Source: Cloacibacterium normanense
Lineage (GTDB): Bacteria; Bacteroidota; Bacteroidia; Flavobacteriales; Weeksellaceae
Direction of reading: 5' to 3'
Assembly (NCBI RefSeq): GCF_002943105.1
Contig: NZ_PTPZ01000003.1
Coordinates: 62,001 to 126,000, forward strand
DNA: 64,000 bases
This document shows positions 24,015 through 33,143 of the stretch, one piece after another; positions within the stretch are counted from its first letter, which is position 1; every line of letters starts with the position of its first letter. The position numbers were made by a program, and so were the translations under genes. The notes beneath the pieces were generated by a model. That model was given only the letters and a program-made list of their open reading frames with translations. It was not told the DNA's origin and made no database searches.

Positions 24015-25841
24015 ATGAAAAAAACTTTAAGTTTAGTCCTCTTTTTAGCTTTTGTAAGCTATCAATCACAGTATCTTATTATAGGAAAAGATAGTATTTC
24101 TGTAGATAAATTCAAAACCGAAAATAAATATGGTTTAGAAAATTCTGGCATAGAAAATACCGTGAAAACGTATGTAGATTTCAAGCTACTCCAGAATTTT
24201 GCTTTAGAAAAAAGAGCAGATACTTTAGGCTATTTCAAGAAAACAATGGCCGAAAAAGAGCAAGAACTTAGAGAAGAGCGTTTTTATCCTAAAGAAATCA
24301 TGCAGTCTTCGCTTCAACAGTATTTTTCATCCAACTTGATTGAAAAGAAAATTCAGGTTTTCTATGTAGAAAAAACAGCTGACGATAAAAATGATTACAA
24401 CCAAATTTATAATGACGTAAAATCGGGTAAAATTACCTTAGAAAAAGCGATTATAGATTACACTAAACAGAAACCAGAGCCATTTTTTGTAAAATCTGGC
24501 AATATAGATGTAGAACTGAACAAGCAACTAGAACTTTTGCAGCCTGGTCAGTTTACTCAATTGGTGAATAGCGCTACAGTTGCGGCTTTTGCGAAGTTGG
24601 TAGACAGAAGACCTTCATTAGGTTATATTATTTTTGGAATGATTTCTTATCCTAAAAATGAGGAATCAGAAAAAATGAAATCTCAAATTTTTGAAGCGCT
24701 GAAATCTGGAAAAAAATTCGAGGAAGTAGCACAATTATATGGCTCTACCGAAACCGAAAAGAAAAATGCAGGTGTAGTAATGGGTTCTCCGGTTTTGCCA
24801 GATGTAGTTTATGAAGCTTTCAAAAATAAAAAACAAGGAGAATACACCGAACCTATTTTAATAGGCGAAAAATATTTTGTGTTCAATTTGTATTCGGTGA
24901 TTCCTTATCAAAGTTCAGAAAAATACAATCCTATGTTCATTAGAGACATGATGGATTCGCCTTTTGCTGATGTAGCGTACAATAAATTGATAGAATCTTT
25001 GGTTAAATCTACAGATTACAAAGAATTCCCAGATTTCAAAAAAATTAAGATATCATATCAGGATTATTTAGCTTTTAAAAATGATAAAGCGGTTTTGTAT
25101 CAATTCAATAAAGATGTTTTCACTTTTGGTGATTTGAAAACGCTGTTGTCTGAAAATTTTAAAAATGCAGATAAATTAACGAAAGAACAATGGTCTGCTT
25201 TCCTAGATTCTAAAAGAGGAAATGATGTTTTTGCCGTTTATTCTAGAGATTTTGTAAAGAAACCTGAAATTAAAGAGCAATTGTTAAAAACTCAACAAAA
25301 CTTATTGGCAGATTTTCTTTTTAGTGAGTGGATTGAAAAGGAACTCACCAACAAGCCAGAATTATTGGATGATTATTTCAAAAAAAATCAACAAAAGTAT
25401 ATTTGGGAAAAAAGAGCCGATGCAAGAGTGGCGATTTTAACCGATTTAAGCATAGAAAAAGACATCACCAAAGAAATTAAAGATGCTAAAAACTGGGACG
25501 CTCTCAATAAAAAATATTACGGAAAGCTGAATGATAAACAGCAACTCATGGTGCATTTCGAAAAAGGTGAAATGTCTGAAAATGCAGAAGTTTTCCAAGT
25601 GAATAAAGTTCCTTTCGAAAAAGGGATTCAAAAAGTGAAACTGGGAGAGAGATTGCTCATCATCGCTATTGATGGAATTTTACCGAGTTCACCGATGACC
25701 AAAGAAGAAGCCATGGAAGAATTAAGAGCAGATGTAAGAGAAGATATTTTAGCAAAAACGATTGCAGAACAACGCCAGAAAACAAAAATTGTAATAGAAC
25801 CAAGTTTTAATGCTGAACTTGAGAAGAATTTTAAGAAATAA
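24015..25841 (+). CDS. Periplasmic peptidyl-prolyl isomerase-like chaperone (PpiC/parvulin domain)
   Basis: I chose ATG 24015 (MKKTLSLVLFLAFVSYQSQ), which begins at the signal peptide; an upstream in-frame ATG at 23997 adds six residues. The 608-residue protein has one recognisable parvulin domain at about 205-310 (LGYIIFGMISYPKNEESEKMKSQIF and YTEPILIGEKYFVFNL) inside a long SurA-like helical frame with many Lys and Glu. It should assist outer-membrane protein folding in the periplasm. It forms an operon with the next, SurA-type gene (67 bp gap). Confidence 0.82.
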   Translation: MKKTLSLVLFLAFVSYQSQYLIIGKDSISVDKFKTENKYGLENSGIENTVKTYVDFKLLQNFALEKRADTLGYFKKTMAEKEQELREERFYPKEIMQSSLQQYFSSNLIEKKIQVFYVEKTADDKNDYNQIYNDVKSGKITLEKAIIDYTKQKPEPFFVKSGNIDVELNKQLELLQPGQFTQLVNSATVAAFAKLVDRRPSLGYIIFGMISYPKNEESEKMKSQIFEALKSGKKFEEVAQLYGSTETEKKNAGVVMGSPVLPDVVYEAFKNKKQGEYTEPILIGEKYFVFNLYSVIPYQSSEKYNPMFIRDMMDSPFADVAYNKLIESLVKSTDYKEFPDFKKIKISYQDYLAFKNDKAVLYQFNKDVFTFGDLKTLLSENFKNADKLTKEQWSAFLDSKRGNDVFAVYSRDFVKKPEIKEQLLKTQQNLLADFLFSEWIEKELTNKPELLDDYFKKNQQKYIWEKRADARVAILTDLSIEKDITKEIKDAKNWDALNKKYYGKLNDKQQLMVHFEKGEMSENAEVFQVNKVPFEKGIQKVKLGERLLIIAIDGILPSSPMTKEEAMEELRADVREDILAKTIAEQRQKTKIVIEPSFNAELEKNFKK

Positions 25842-25908
25842 TTATAATAAAAATTATAGGAAATCTCGCAGAGAATCATAATTTTGCAAATCAGTTAAAA
25901 ATTTAACA

Positions 25909-27273
25909 ATGATTAAAAACATGAAATATTTATTTGCATTGAGTTTTTTGGTAACGCTCATTTCTTTTAATGCAAATGCACAAGTGAAAAAAGGAGATTT
26001 AGTAGATGGAATTTCTGCAGTGGTAGGAGACGAAATCGTATTAGAATCTGATATTTTAGAACAACAAAATTACGCTATTCAACAAGGTGCTGCACAAACC
26101 AATAAATGCGAATTTATGGAGCAGATTTTGAGCAATAAACTTTTAATTTATAAAGCAAAAAAAGATACTCTTATTCAGGACAGAACTGCTGCGATTAGAG
26201 CACAAGCTGGGGATAAATACAATCAGATTTTATCTCAGTTCCCATCAGAAAGAGCCATGTTAGATGCTTATAAATTCCGTTCTTCTTACGAAATGAAAAA
26301 CGTGATTGAGAAAATGGATGTTGATAACTATTATGGTCAAGCTAAATATGCGCTAATCACCGATAAAGTAAATATCACGCCTAATGAAGTAACTGATTTT
26401 TATAACGCTTTCAAATACCAATTGCCGCAAGTAAAAGATGAGGTAGTGCTTTCTAAAATTGTAATGTTTCCTAAACTTACAGATGCGCACAAGCAAGAAA
26501 TCATCGATAAACTTAAAAAAATCAAACAAGATATCTTAAACGGAGAAACTTTTGAAAATAAAGCGAGAATCTATTCTGATGACCCAGGTTCAGCTGCAAA
26601 TGGTGGTTTGTATACCAACATCGGAAGAGGGAAAATGGTGAAGGTTTTCGAAGCTACTGCGCTTAATCTTCAAGAAGGAGAAATTTCTGATCCTGTAGAA
26701 TCTGAATTTGGTTTCCATATCATTCAATTGGTGAAAAAATCTGGTAAATTGTACGATGCAAGACATATTCTTTTAAAAGCAGAGCCAAATGCTGAAGAAA
26801 TTGCCACTGCAAAAGCAGAAATGGAACAAATTAGAAAAGATATCCTTGAAGGAAAAACTATTTTTAAAGATGCTGCTTACAAACATTCTGATGATAAAAA
26901 CACCAAGTTTAATGCAGGGGTAATTCCAGCAGAAGACGGTTCAGACAGACAAGAAAAAATTAATCTTCCAGCAACTGTTGCTTATCAAATTGCAGGGGTA
27001 AATAAAGGAGATTTAACAGAAGTTTTCATGGATGAACTCAATCAGAAAAAAGCGGTAGTATTAATGAAAGTGAATGACATAATTCCTGAACATTCTCTAG
27101 ATATTGCTACAGATTTCGAAAGAATTAAAAGTTTTGCCCTAAACAAAAAGAAAAATGAAGTTTTAGAAAAATGGGTAAAAGAAAATCTAGCAGATACATT
27201 TATCTCATTAGACAACCGTTACAAAGATTGTCAGTTCAAAACCGACTGGAACAAAGCGGCAATCGTAAAATAA
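25909..27273 (+). CDS. SurA-like peptidyl-prolyl isomerase
   Basis: A 454-residue periplasmic chaperone. The signal peptide (MKYLFALSFLVTLISFNANA, from a possible inner start at 25921) precedes an N-terminal helical SurA_N domain with DGISAVVGDEIVLESDI. Two parvulin domains follow at about 180-275 (VLSKIVMFPK to SEFGFHIIQL) and 280-385 (DARHILLKAEPN to VVLMKVNDI). The first contains the standard SDDPGSAANGGLYTNI motif. It would escort outer-membrane proteins to the BAM complex. It is the second gene of a two-gene chaperone operon. Confidence 0.9.
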   Translation: MIKNMKYLFALSFLVTLISFNANAQVKKGDLVDGISAVVGDEIVLESDILEQQNYAIQQGAAQTNKCEFMEQILSNKLLIYKAKKDTLIQDRTAAIRAQAGDKYNQILSQFPSERAMLDAYKFRSSYEMKNVIEKMDVDNYYGQAKYALITDKVNITPNEVTDFYNAFKYQLPQVKDEVVLSKIVMFPKLTDAHKQEIIDKLKKIKQDILNGETFENKARIYSDDPGSAANGGLYTNIGRGKMVKVFEATALNLQEGEISDPVESEFGFHIIQLVKKSGKLYDARHILLKAEPNAEEIATAKAEMEQIRKDILEGKTIFKDAAYKHSDDKNTKFNAGVIPAEDGSDRQEKINLPATVAYQIAGVNKGDLTEVFMDELNQKKAVVLMKVNDIIPEHSLDIATDFERIKSFALNKKKNEVLEKWVKENLADTFISLDNRYKDCQFKTDWNKAAIVK

Positions 27274-27296
27274 TTTTAAAAATTTCCCACAATACA

Positions 27297-27322
27297 AATC
27301 CCGAAACTTTTCGGGATTTTTT
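27297..27322 (+). terminator. Terminator after surA-like gene
   Basis: AATCCCGAAA / TTTCGGGATT stem then T-run. Confidence 0.9.
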
Positions 27323-27409
27323 ATTTTAAATGGATTTATATTTTAACAATAAAAATCGAAGATTTTTTTAAATGACCTCAGTTTCGAAGGCGTAAAGAAA
27401 TTGAAAATA

Positions 27410-27545
27410 AAATCCGTTAAAAATTCCTGCTGTTTGAGCTCGTCAGTATGACGAGAGAGTTTCAGGGATTTTAGGATTTTATTTTTAATTTTAGCCGAAG
27501 AAAGTGAAGTCTTGATTTTGGGTTCTTTTCATCAAGGAAAAGAAC
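27410..27545. repeat. Composite intergenic repeat with two palindromes
   Basis: CTCGTCA-GTA-TGACGAG (27439-27455) and GTTCTTTTC-ATCAAG-GAAAAGAAC (27522-27545) flank an A/T-rich middle containing AGGATTTTATTTTTAATTTT. No coding frame. The pattern looks like a degenerate copy of a dispersed intergenic element, by its palindromes and lack of gene; copy number needs a genome search. Confidence 0.45.
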
Positions 27546-27587
27546 ATAATTAATTTTTAAAAATCTTATCTTTAAACAAAAAATTTC

Positions 27588-28520
27588 ATGAACAGAATTA
27601 CTCAACTTTTTAATATTAAATATCCCATCATTCAAGGAGGTATGATTTGGCATTCTGGCTACAAATTGGCTGCTGCGGTTTCTAATGCTGGTGGATTGGG
27701 TTTAATTGGCGCAGGAAGCATGTATCCAGATGTTTTGAGAGAGCATATTCAGAAATGTAAACTCGCTACTGATAAACCTTTTGGCGTAAATGTTCCGATG
27801 TTGTATCCTAATATTGAAGAGATTATCCAGATAATTTTAGAAGAAAAAGTCCCTATTGTTTTTACATCGGCTGGAAATCCGAAAACGTATACTGAAATTC
27901 TAAAAAAAGAAGGAAGAAAAGTTGCGCATGTAGTATCTTCTGTAAAATTTGCAAAAAAATGCCAAGAAGCAGGAGTAGACGCAGTTGTAGCAGAAGGATT
28001 TGAAGCGGGTGGACATAACGGAAGAGAAGAAACTACTACACTTTCTCTCATTCCGAATGTTCGTAGAAATATAGAAATTCCACTGATTGCAGCAGGAGGA
28101 ATTGCGGTAGGAAGCCAAATGAAAGCTGCGATGATTTTGGGAGCTGATGGAGTTCAAATTGGTTCTAGATTTGCCGCAACCGTAGAAGCAAGCGCTCATG
28201 AAAATTGGAAGCAAAAAATTGTAGAAACTCAGGAAGGAGATACGCAATTGACTTTAAAAGAATTGGCGCCAGTTCGTCTCGTAAAGAATAAATTTTTCTA
28301 TGAACTGGAAGAAATTTACAAAGAAGGAAAAGATATTGAAGCTTTGCAGGACAAACTCGGGAAGCGAAGAGCAAAACGTGGAATGTTCGAAGGAGATTTA
28401 GAAGAAGGCGAATTGGAAATTGGACAATCTTCTGCTTTAATAGATGAGATTTTAACGGTAGAACAAGTTTTTCAAAAATTATTAAAAGAGTTTGAGGAGG
28501 CGGATTTTTCTAAATTTTAA
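27588..28520 (+). CDS. Nitronate monooxygenase / FabK-like FMN-dependent protein
   Basis: A 310-residue TIM-barrel flavoprotein. The start IKYPIIQGGMIWHSGYKLAAAVSNAGGLGLIGAGSM has the FMN-binding QGGM and the AGGLG loop; GVDAVVAEGFEAGGHNG carries the conserved histidine of NMO, and PLIAAGGIAVGSQMKAAMILGADGVQIGSRF binds the FMN phosphate. Relatives oxidise alkyl nitronates or reduce enoyl-ACP. The neighbours do not decide between them. It stands alone between a repeat and convergent terminators. Confidence 0.87.
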   Translation: MNRITQLFNIKYPIIQGGMIWHSGYKLAAAVSNAGGLGLIGAGSMYPDVLREHIQKCKLATDKPFGVNVPMLYPNIEEIIQIILEEKVPIVFTSAGNPKTYTEILKKEGRKVAHVVSSVKFAKKCQEAGVDAVVAEGFEAGGHNGREETTTLSLIPNVRRNIEIPLIAAGGIAVGSQMKAAMILGADGVQIGSRFAATVEASAHENWKQKIVETQEGDTQLTLKELAPVRLVKNKFFYELEEIYKEGKDIEALQDKLGKRRAKRGMFEGDLEEGELEIGQSSALIDEILTVEQVFQKLLKEFEEADFSKF

Positions 28521-28540
28521 AATTTTGGTAGAAACAAAAA

Positions 28541-28574
28541 AAACGCTTTCAGGGTTTTAAACCCTAAAAGCGTT
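28541..28574 (-). terminator. Hairpin with minus-strand T-run
   Basis: AACGCTTTcAGGGTTT / AAACCCTaAAAGCGTT. The T-run is on the minus strand; it is the second of two hairpins after the rhodanese gene. Confidence 0.65.
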
Positions 28575-28585
28575 CGTCAAAACAA

Positions 28586-28616
28586 AACCAGCGCTCCCAA
28601 TTTGGGAGCGCTGGTT
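28586..28616 (-). terminator. Terminator after rhodanese gene
   Basis: 15-bp stem AACCAGCGCTCCCAA / TTGGGAGCGCTGGTT with a T-rich minus-strand tail. Confidence 0.8.
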
Positions 28617-28645
28617 GTACAAAAAAATATGAAAACTCTGATTTA

Positions 28646-28939
28646 TTATTTTTTATAATGCTCTAATGCAGCATGTAATTGCATAAAACCGCCGCCGTTA
28701 TAGATGTTCTCTAAGCCATTCTGAGCTAGAAATTGGCAAGCTTGTCCGCTTCTCCCTCCACTTCTACAGAAAATGATTTTTGGGCCTTTCATTTCCTTGA
28801 TTTCGTCTAATCTTAAAGGAACAGTTGCTAAAGGTATATTTACAGCGCCTTCTATTGCGCCGTCCATCTGTAATTCTTCTGGTTGTCTTACGTCGATTAA
28901 GTGATATTCACCTGAATTTAAAATTTCTTCAAAAGTCAT
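28646..28939 (-). CDS. Rhodanese-like domain protein
   Basis: A single 97-residue rhodanese domain without signal peptide. The opening HLIDVRQPEELQMDGAIEGAVNIPL and the active loop FCRSGGRSGQA with Cys58 are intact, so the enzyme can carry a persulfide. Such stand-alone domains serve as sulfur donors or carriers in the cytoplasm. It is a single gene with double hairpin termination; no sulfur-acceptor gene is next to it. Confidence 0.92.
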   Translation of the reverse strand: MTFEEILNSGEYHLIDVRQPEELQMDGAIEGAVNIPLATVPLRLDEIKEMKGPKIIFCRSGGRSGQACQFLAQNGLENIYNGGGFMQLHAALEHYKK

Positions 28940-29039
28940 TTTTATTTTTTTAATTATTATTCATTCATTTTACAGGGCAAAAATAGAAAAAAACTTAACT
29001 TCGCACTGTAATTTATGTTACAGACTAAAAATTATACCA

Positions 29040-29160
29040 AAATCATTGAATAAAATCGCAAAGTCGATAGAAGAATTTATAAAAATAAAATCTTTTTAAG
29101 TCACTAGAAAATCATTGATTTTCCAAAATAAAACAAACGAAGTTTGTTAAAACTTTGCGT
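29040..29160. repeat. Second CGCAAAG/CTTTGCG-bounded intergenic element
   Basis: AATCGCAAAGT (from 29045) and ACTTTGCGTCTT (to about 29162) are inverted ends. Inside are GAAAATCA-TT-GATTTTC and ACAAAC-GAA-GTTTGT. This resembles the element at 13014-13170 in size, ends and internal palindromes, with different internal sequence. Confidence 0.5.
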
Positions 29161-29186
29161 CTTAAAAAACGTAAAAATAAAAAAAA

Positions 29187-29194
29187 TATATTTG
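29187..29194 (+). promoter_or_regulatory. Candidate -7 box for queG
   Basis: TATATTTG, 20 bp before the queG ATG, followed by GCGCCTTTGCGTTAAA. Confidence 0.45.
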
Positions 29195-29214
29195 CGCCTT
29201 TGCGTTAAAAATTA

Positions 29215-30138
29215 ATGAATTATTCTCAACTGATTAAGCAAAAAGCCGAAAAATTCGGGTTTCAATCTTGTGGAATTTCTAAAGCAGATTTTCTAGAAGA
29301 AGAAGCGCCGCGTCTTGAAACTTGGCTTAATAAAGGCTATCACGGCGAAATGAAATACATGGAAAATCATTTCGACAAAAGGTTGAATCCTACACTTTTG
29401 GTAGATGGTGCAAAATCTGTCATTTCGCTTTCTTATAATTATTTTCCTAAAGTAAAAATAGATGAAATCAATAATTTCAAAATTTCTAAATATGCTTACG
29501 GAGAAGATTATCATGAAGTCATTAAAGATATTTTAAAAGAAATGGTGACTGAACTGCAGGAAGAAATTGGTGAGTTTGGTTTCAGGGTTTTTGTAGATTC
29601 TGCTCCTGTTTTAGAAAAAGCTTGGGCTAGAAAATCTGGTTTAGGTTGGGTAGGAAAAAATGCGAATCTCATTACCAAAAAGCACGGTTCTTTCTATTTT
29701 TTAGCCGAAATTATTTGTGATTTAGAGCTAGAGTATGATTTGGCGGTAACAGATCATTGTGGGAGTTGTAGAGCGTGTATAGATGCTTGTCCCACTCAAG
29801 CCATTGTTTCGGATAGAATTGTAGATGGAAGCAAGTGTATTTCTTATGCTACGATTGAATTGAAAAACGAAATTCCAGATTATTTTAACGGAAAAATGGA
29901 TGATTGGATGTTTGGCTGTGATGTTTGCCAAGACGTTTGTCCGTGGAACCGATTTTCTGCACCTACATTACAAGAGAAATTTGCACCTAATTTCCAGAAA
30001 TTGAATTTTAGAAAAAACGAATGGAAGGAACTTACTCAAGAACTCTTTTCTGAAATTTTTAAAAAATCTGCGGTCAAAAGAACTAAGTTTTCTGGATTGA
30101 TGCGTAATATTAACTTATTGAATGATCATTCTTTGTGA
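29215..30138 (+). CDS. queG: Epoxyqueuosine reductase QueG
   Basis: The 307-residue enzyme performs the last step of queuosine synthesis on tRNA, reducing epoxyqueuosine with cobalamin and iron-sulfur clusters. DUF1730 opens [22 protein letters not shown]; the cofactor region has [28 protein letters not shown]; two [4Fe-4S] motifs follow, [12 protein letters not shown] at about residue 182 and [11 protein letters not shown] at about 235. It lacks the C-terminal HEAT repeats of the longer E. coli form, as usual in Bacteroidota. It is a single gene. Confidence 0.94.
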   Translation: MNYSQLIKQKAEKFGFQSCGISKADFLEEEAPRLETWLNKGYHGEMKYMENHFDKRLNPTLLVDGAKSVISLSYNYFPKVKIDEINNFKISKYAYGEDYHEVIKDILKEMVTELQEEIGEFGFRVFVDSAPVLEKAWARKSGLGWVGKNANLITKKHGSFYFLAEIICDLELEYDLAVTDHCGSCRACIDACPTQAIVSDRIVDGSKCISYATIELKNEIPDYFNGKMDDWMFGCDVCQDVCPWNRFSAPTLQEKFAPNFQKLNFRKNEWKELTQELFSEIFKKSAVKRTKFSGLMRNINLLNDHSL

Positions 30139-30212
30139 GTTTTGTAAAATTAGAATTGATATTTTACAAAGCTTTTTCGGAGCATTTACAATTTTAATTT
30201 TTCGCTTACCTT

Positions 30213-30220
30213 TATCTTTG
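30213..30220 (+). promoter_or_regulatory. Candidate -7 box for TIGR02117 gene
   Basis: TATCTTTG, 13 bp before the ATG. Confidence 0.4.
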
Positions 30221-30233
30221 AGAAAAAAAGATC

Positions 30234-30914
30234 ATGAAGAAATTCTTTAAAATTTTATTGAAAACCGTTGTTTCTATTATTGGATTGGTGGCTATATATT
30301 TACTGTGTGCTTATTTATTGCCTTTTATAGAAATTCCTGCGGAAAAAACCAATGAACCCAAAAATGTAGAAGCATATATTTTGACCAATGGAGTTCATAC
30401 CGATTTGGTTTTCCCAGTGAAGTCAAAAGAAATAGACTGGAGTCAGAAATTTCCTTACGAAGATACGGTTGCCAAAGATTCTACTTTGAGATACATCGCA
30501 ATTGGTTGGGGAGATAAAGGATTTTATCTGGATACGCCAACTTGGGCAGATTTAAAATTTTCTACGGCTTTCAAAGCAGCTTTTTGGTTGGGAAATAGTG
30601 CGATTCATACTACTTTTTATAAAGAAATGAAACTAGGAGAGGATTGTAAGAAATTAGAGATGACTTCAGCGCAATATCAAAGGTTGATTAAGTTTATAGA
30701 TGATGCTATGGATAAAAATGCTGAAGGAAATTACATCAACATCAAAACGAAAGCGGTGTACGGTAAAAATGATTCCTTTTATGAAGCAAAAGGCAGTTAT
30801 AGTTTCTTATTTACCTGCAATACTTGGACGAATGAAGCTCTGAAAATTTCGGGGCAAAAAGCAGCATTTTGGACGGCTTCTGATAAAGGAATATTTCAGC
30901 ATTATCAGCATTAA
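30234..30914 (+). CDS. TIGR02117/DUF2459 family protein
   Basis: A 226-residue protein with one N-terminal membrane helix (FFKILLKTVVSIIGLVAIYLLCAYLLPF) and an extracytoplasmic domain. The family core is visible: AYILTNGVHTDLVFPV with its histidine, IAIGWGDKGFYLDTPTWADL, NSAIHTTFY and YSFLFTCNTWTNEALK with a conserved cysteine. The His and Cys pattern has led to suggestions of a papain-like peptidase fold (NlpC/P60-like), but activity is not known. It is a single gene followed by a strong hairpin. Confidence 0.85.
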   Translation: MKKFFKILLKTVVSIIGLVAIYLLCAYLLPFIEIPAEKTNEPKNVEAYILTNGVHTDLVFPVKSKEIDWSQKFPYEDTVAKDSTLRYIAIGWGDKGFYLDTPTWADLKFSTAFKAAFWLGNSAIHTTFYKEMKLGEDCKKLEMTSAQYQRLIKFIDDAMDKNAEGNYINIKTKAVYGKNDSFYEAKGSYSFLFTCNTWTNEALKISGQKAAFWTASDKGIFQHYQH

Positions 30915-30945
30915 ATCCAATATTTTAGAATCGTTTATAAAAGAA

Positions 30946-30989
30946 AATTGATTTTTTGAAGAGAGCGTTTCTCAGTCAAAAAATCAATT
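30946..30989. terminator. Long hairpin after TIGR02117 gene
   Basis: 14-bp perfect stem AATTGATTTTTTGA / TCAAAAAATCAATT with a 16-nt loop that itself holds GAGA-GCGT-TTCTC. T-rich tail on the plus strand. Confidence 0.6.
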
Positions 30990-31145
30990 CTTATAATTTT
31001 TCTGAATTCTTTTTGGCGGAAATTTAATTCTTACTTTAAATTTTTTCTGTGGTGTTTGTTTTTTGTGCATAATGAAAATGATTTGTGTATTCTAAAATTA
31101 ACAAATAAATCATTTTCATGCATTTATGTTAAGAAAAATTAATAT

Positions 31146-31679
31146 TTAGGGTTTCACTTTCAGACTTACCGCTAAGTTTAAGTCGTCTTTTACACTTACC
31201 ATTCCGCCAAATTTCTTAGGTGGAACAATGTCAAACTCGCTAAAACGAAGGGTTTTGTTTCCAACCAAAACAGAATCTTTAAGCGTGAGGTCTACAAAAT
31301 ATTTTTTGACTTTATTCATCATTTTTACTTGTACAAAAGCTTTGTAAGTATTGTGATCTTTTTTGTCTAAAGATAAAAAAGTGATGTTTAGGAAAGGATA
31401 TTTTTCTGCGTGAATAATATCTCTGAAGTCATTCGTCATGATTCTGTTTTTACAATCGAAATCTTTTACGATAAGATTGATAGAAGTTTCTGCAAATTTG
31501 TTATCACTAGAATGGTTAAGTGATAATGGAACAAGCTGATGGAAACTGTTATTTACACATTTAAAAGTATTGACATTGGTAGTGCCATTAATGCTTACGA
31601 AAGAAGTTTTTTCTTGTGCTGATACGTTGAGAGATAATAACAAAACCGCTGTTTTAAGCACTGTAGATAGCGTTTTCAT
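31146..31679 (-). CDS. YceI family protein (diverged)
   Basis: A 177-residue secreted protein with signal MKTLSTVLKTAVLLLSLNVSA. The YceI lipocalin-like core is present but diverged: ISINGTTNVNTFKC, IVKDFDCKNRIMTNDFRDII, YPFLNITFLSLD, and a closing FDIVPPKKFGGMVSVKDDLNLAVSLK, the usual hydrophobic beta strand. YceI proteins bind isoprenoid-type lipids in the periplasm. It lies downstream of the barrel protein and the second YceI gene but after a terminator, so it is a separate unit in the same cluster. Confidence 0.85.
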   Translation of the reverse strand: MKTLSTVLKTAVLLLSLNVSAQEKTSFVSINGTTNVNTFKCVNNSFHQLVPLSLNHSSDNKFAETSINLIVKDFDCKNRIMTNDFRDIIHAEKYPFLNITFLSLDKKDHNTYKAFVQVKMMNKVKKYFVDLTLKDSVLVGNKTLRFSEFDIVPPKKFGGMVSVKDDLNLAVSLKVKP

Positions 31680-31753
31680 TTTTATAATTTTTAAGTTGTT
31701 TTTATACTATAAAATTACGAAAAATTATAGTGTGAAATTTTTGATTTTTATCA

Positions 31754-31780
31754 TTAAAAAAGGGGCAATAGATGCCCCCT
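31754..31780 (-). terminator. Terminator after outer-membrane barrel gene
   Basis: GGGGCA / TGCCCC stem with an A-run on its left, giving a minus-strand T-run. Confidence 0.8.
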
Positions 31781-31807
31781 TTCTTTCTTCAATATTTCGA
31801 TTTTAGA

Positions 31808-33109
31808 TTAGAATCCAATTGTAGCTTCGAAAACTACACCATTGAATTTACCTCCATAAAGTGCTGAAGTTGTACCCCAAGCTGCACTCTTATCGTAAGT
31901 TTGGTTTACGTATTCTAATTTAGCCATAATGTTTTTAGTCATGAACCAACCACCAGCTAAGTTGAAACGATCGATTTTTCTTTCAGCAGCACTGTCATAA
32001 TCTTTACCACTTACAGTGTTATATTTTGTACCTACATAGAATTGTTCTTTTCCACCGAATCTGTAAAGTAATTCAGCTACTATTTGGTTGTAAGAACCAT
32101 CAGAATCTCTCTTAGTAGTCGCGTTTACAATTTTGTTACCAGAAACATGTTCGTAAGTACCGAAGAATTCTAAACCTTGATATTTAACGAATGGGTTAAT
32201 TTGGAAAGCAGTTAATTCTTGGAAACCAGGGTTAAATCTACCAGTTGATTGATTAGAAGTTCCCATTGCATCAGCAGTAGTTAATAATACGTAGTAGTAT
32301 CTAGAACCACCTCTGTCGTCTGCGAATAATTTACCGTTTGTATTTAGACCGTTAGTTTTGATTACTGAACCAGAAAGTCTGAATCTTAAATCTTCGCTAA
32401 GTTGTTTGTCATAAGCAAGTTTTGCATAGATAGAAGGAGCGTTATCGTTAGTTCCTTTTACAGCAGTTTGGTTTAATTTACCGTTAGATAAACCTACCAT
32501 ACCCATAAATCCATTAGAGTAGTAGTAAACTTCACCGAAAGCTTGAGTGGTGAAAGAGTCCATAATGTTATTTTCTACGAATGGGTTGTTAATCGCTTCA
32601 GCGTTATCAGTTCTTCTGAAGTGAGAATCACCGTAGTTTAATTCATCCATACCGATTTTAACTCTAGTATTTTTCATAAGACCACTTAAGAATCCTTCAG
32701 AAATGAAATCTAAGTTATCAATTTGAATGTAACCACCTTTTACCCAAGCTTCGTTGTGGTGTCTTGCAGAAAGATAAGTTCTTAAGTGCATTTTAACACC
32801 TTTAGCTAAATAAGCATTAACGTCTAAGTTAGCAGTTGGTAAGTTAAAGTCAGATCCCATAGTTACAAGAGGAGCAGCGGTAGTTCCTTTTGTGCTGTGG
32901 TCTAGAGATTGGAATTGTAATGCGAAATCACCACCAATGCTTACTTTTACTCCATTGTATTCAGGAGCTTCTACTTTAGGGTCTTCGAATACGTTTCTTG
33001 TAGTTTTTTCTGGTGCAAGATAATCTCTCATATCAGATTCTTGCGCATAAAATGCTGTGCTTGTTAATACAGTTGAAAGAACAGCGGCTTTAATCCATAA
33101 AGTTTTCAT
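31808..33109 (-). CDS. Outer-membrane beta-barrel (porin-like) protein
   Basis: A 433-residue protein with signal peptide MKTLWIKAAVLSTVLTSTAFYA, alternating hydrophobic and polar strands throughout, many Gly, Tyr and aromatic residues, and a final phenylalanine (ATIGF) as expected for BAM substrates. It resembles the phosphate-selective porin-like proteins of Bacteroidota but I see no diagnostic motif. It lies 34 bp downstream of a YceI gene, so the two are probably one operon, with a YceI lipid binder in the periplasm and a barrel in the outer membrane. Confidence 0.78.
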   Translation of the reverse strand: MKTLWIKAAVLSTVLTSTAFYAQESDMRDYLAPEKTTRNVFEDPKVEAPEYNGVKVSIGGDFALQFQSLDHSTKGTTAAPLVTMGSDFNLPTANLDVNAYLAKGVKMHLRTYLSARHHNEAWVKGGYIQIDNLDFISEGFLSGLMKNTRVKIGMDELNYGDSHFRRTDNAEAINNPFVENNIMDSFTTQAFGEVYYYSNGFMGMVGLSNGKLNQTAVKGTNDNAPSIYAKLAYDKQLSEDLRFRLSGSVIKTNGLNTNGKLFADDRGGSRYYYVLLTTADAMGTSNQSTGRFNPGFQELTAFQINPFVKYQGLEFFGTYEHVSGNKIVNATTKRDSDGSYNQIVAELLYRFGGKEQFYVGTKYNTVSGKDYDSAAERKIDRFNLAGGWFMTKNIMAKLEYVNQTYDKSAAWGTTSALYGGKFNGVVFEATIGF

Positions 33110-33143
33110 ACTTTTTTTATTTAATTGTTATTCATATTTATTA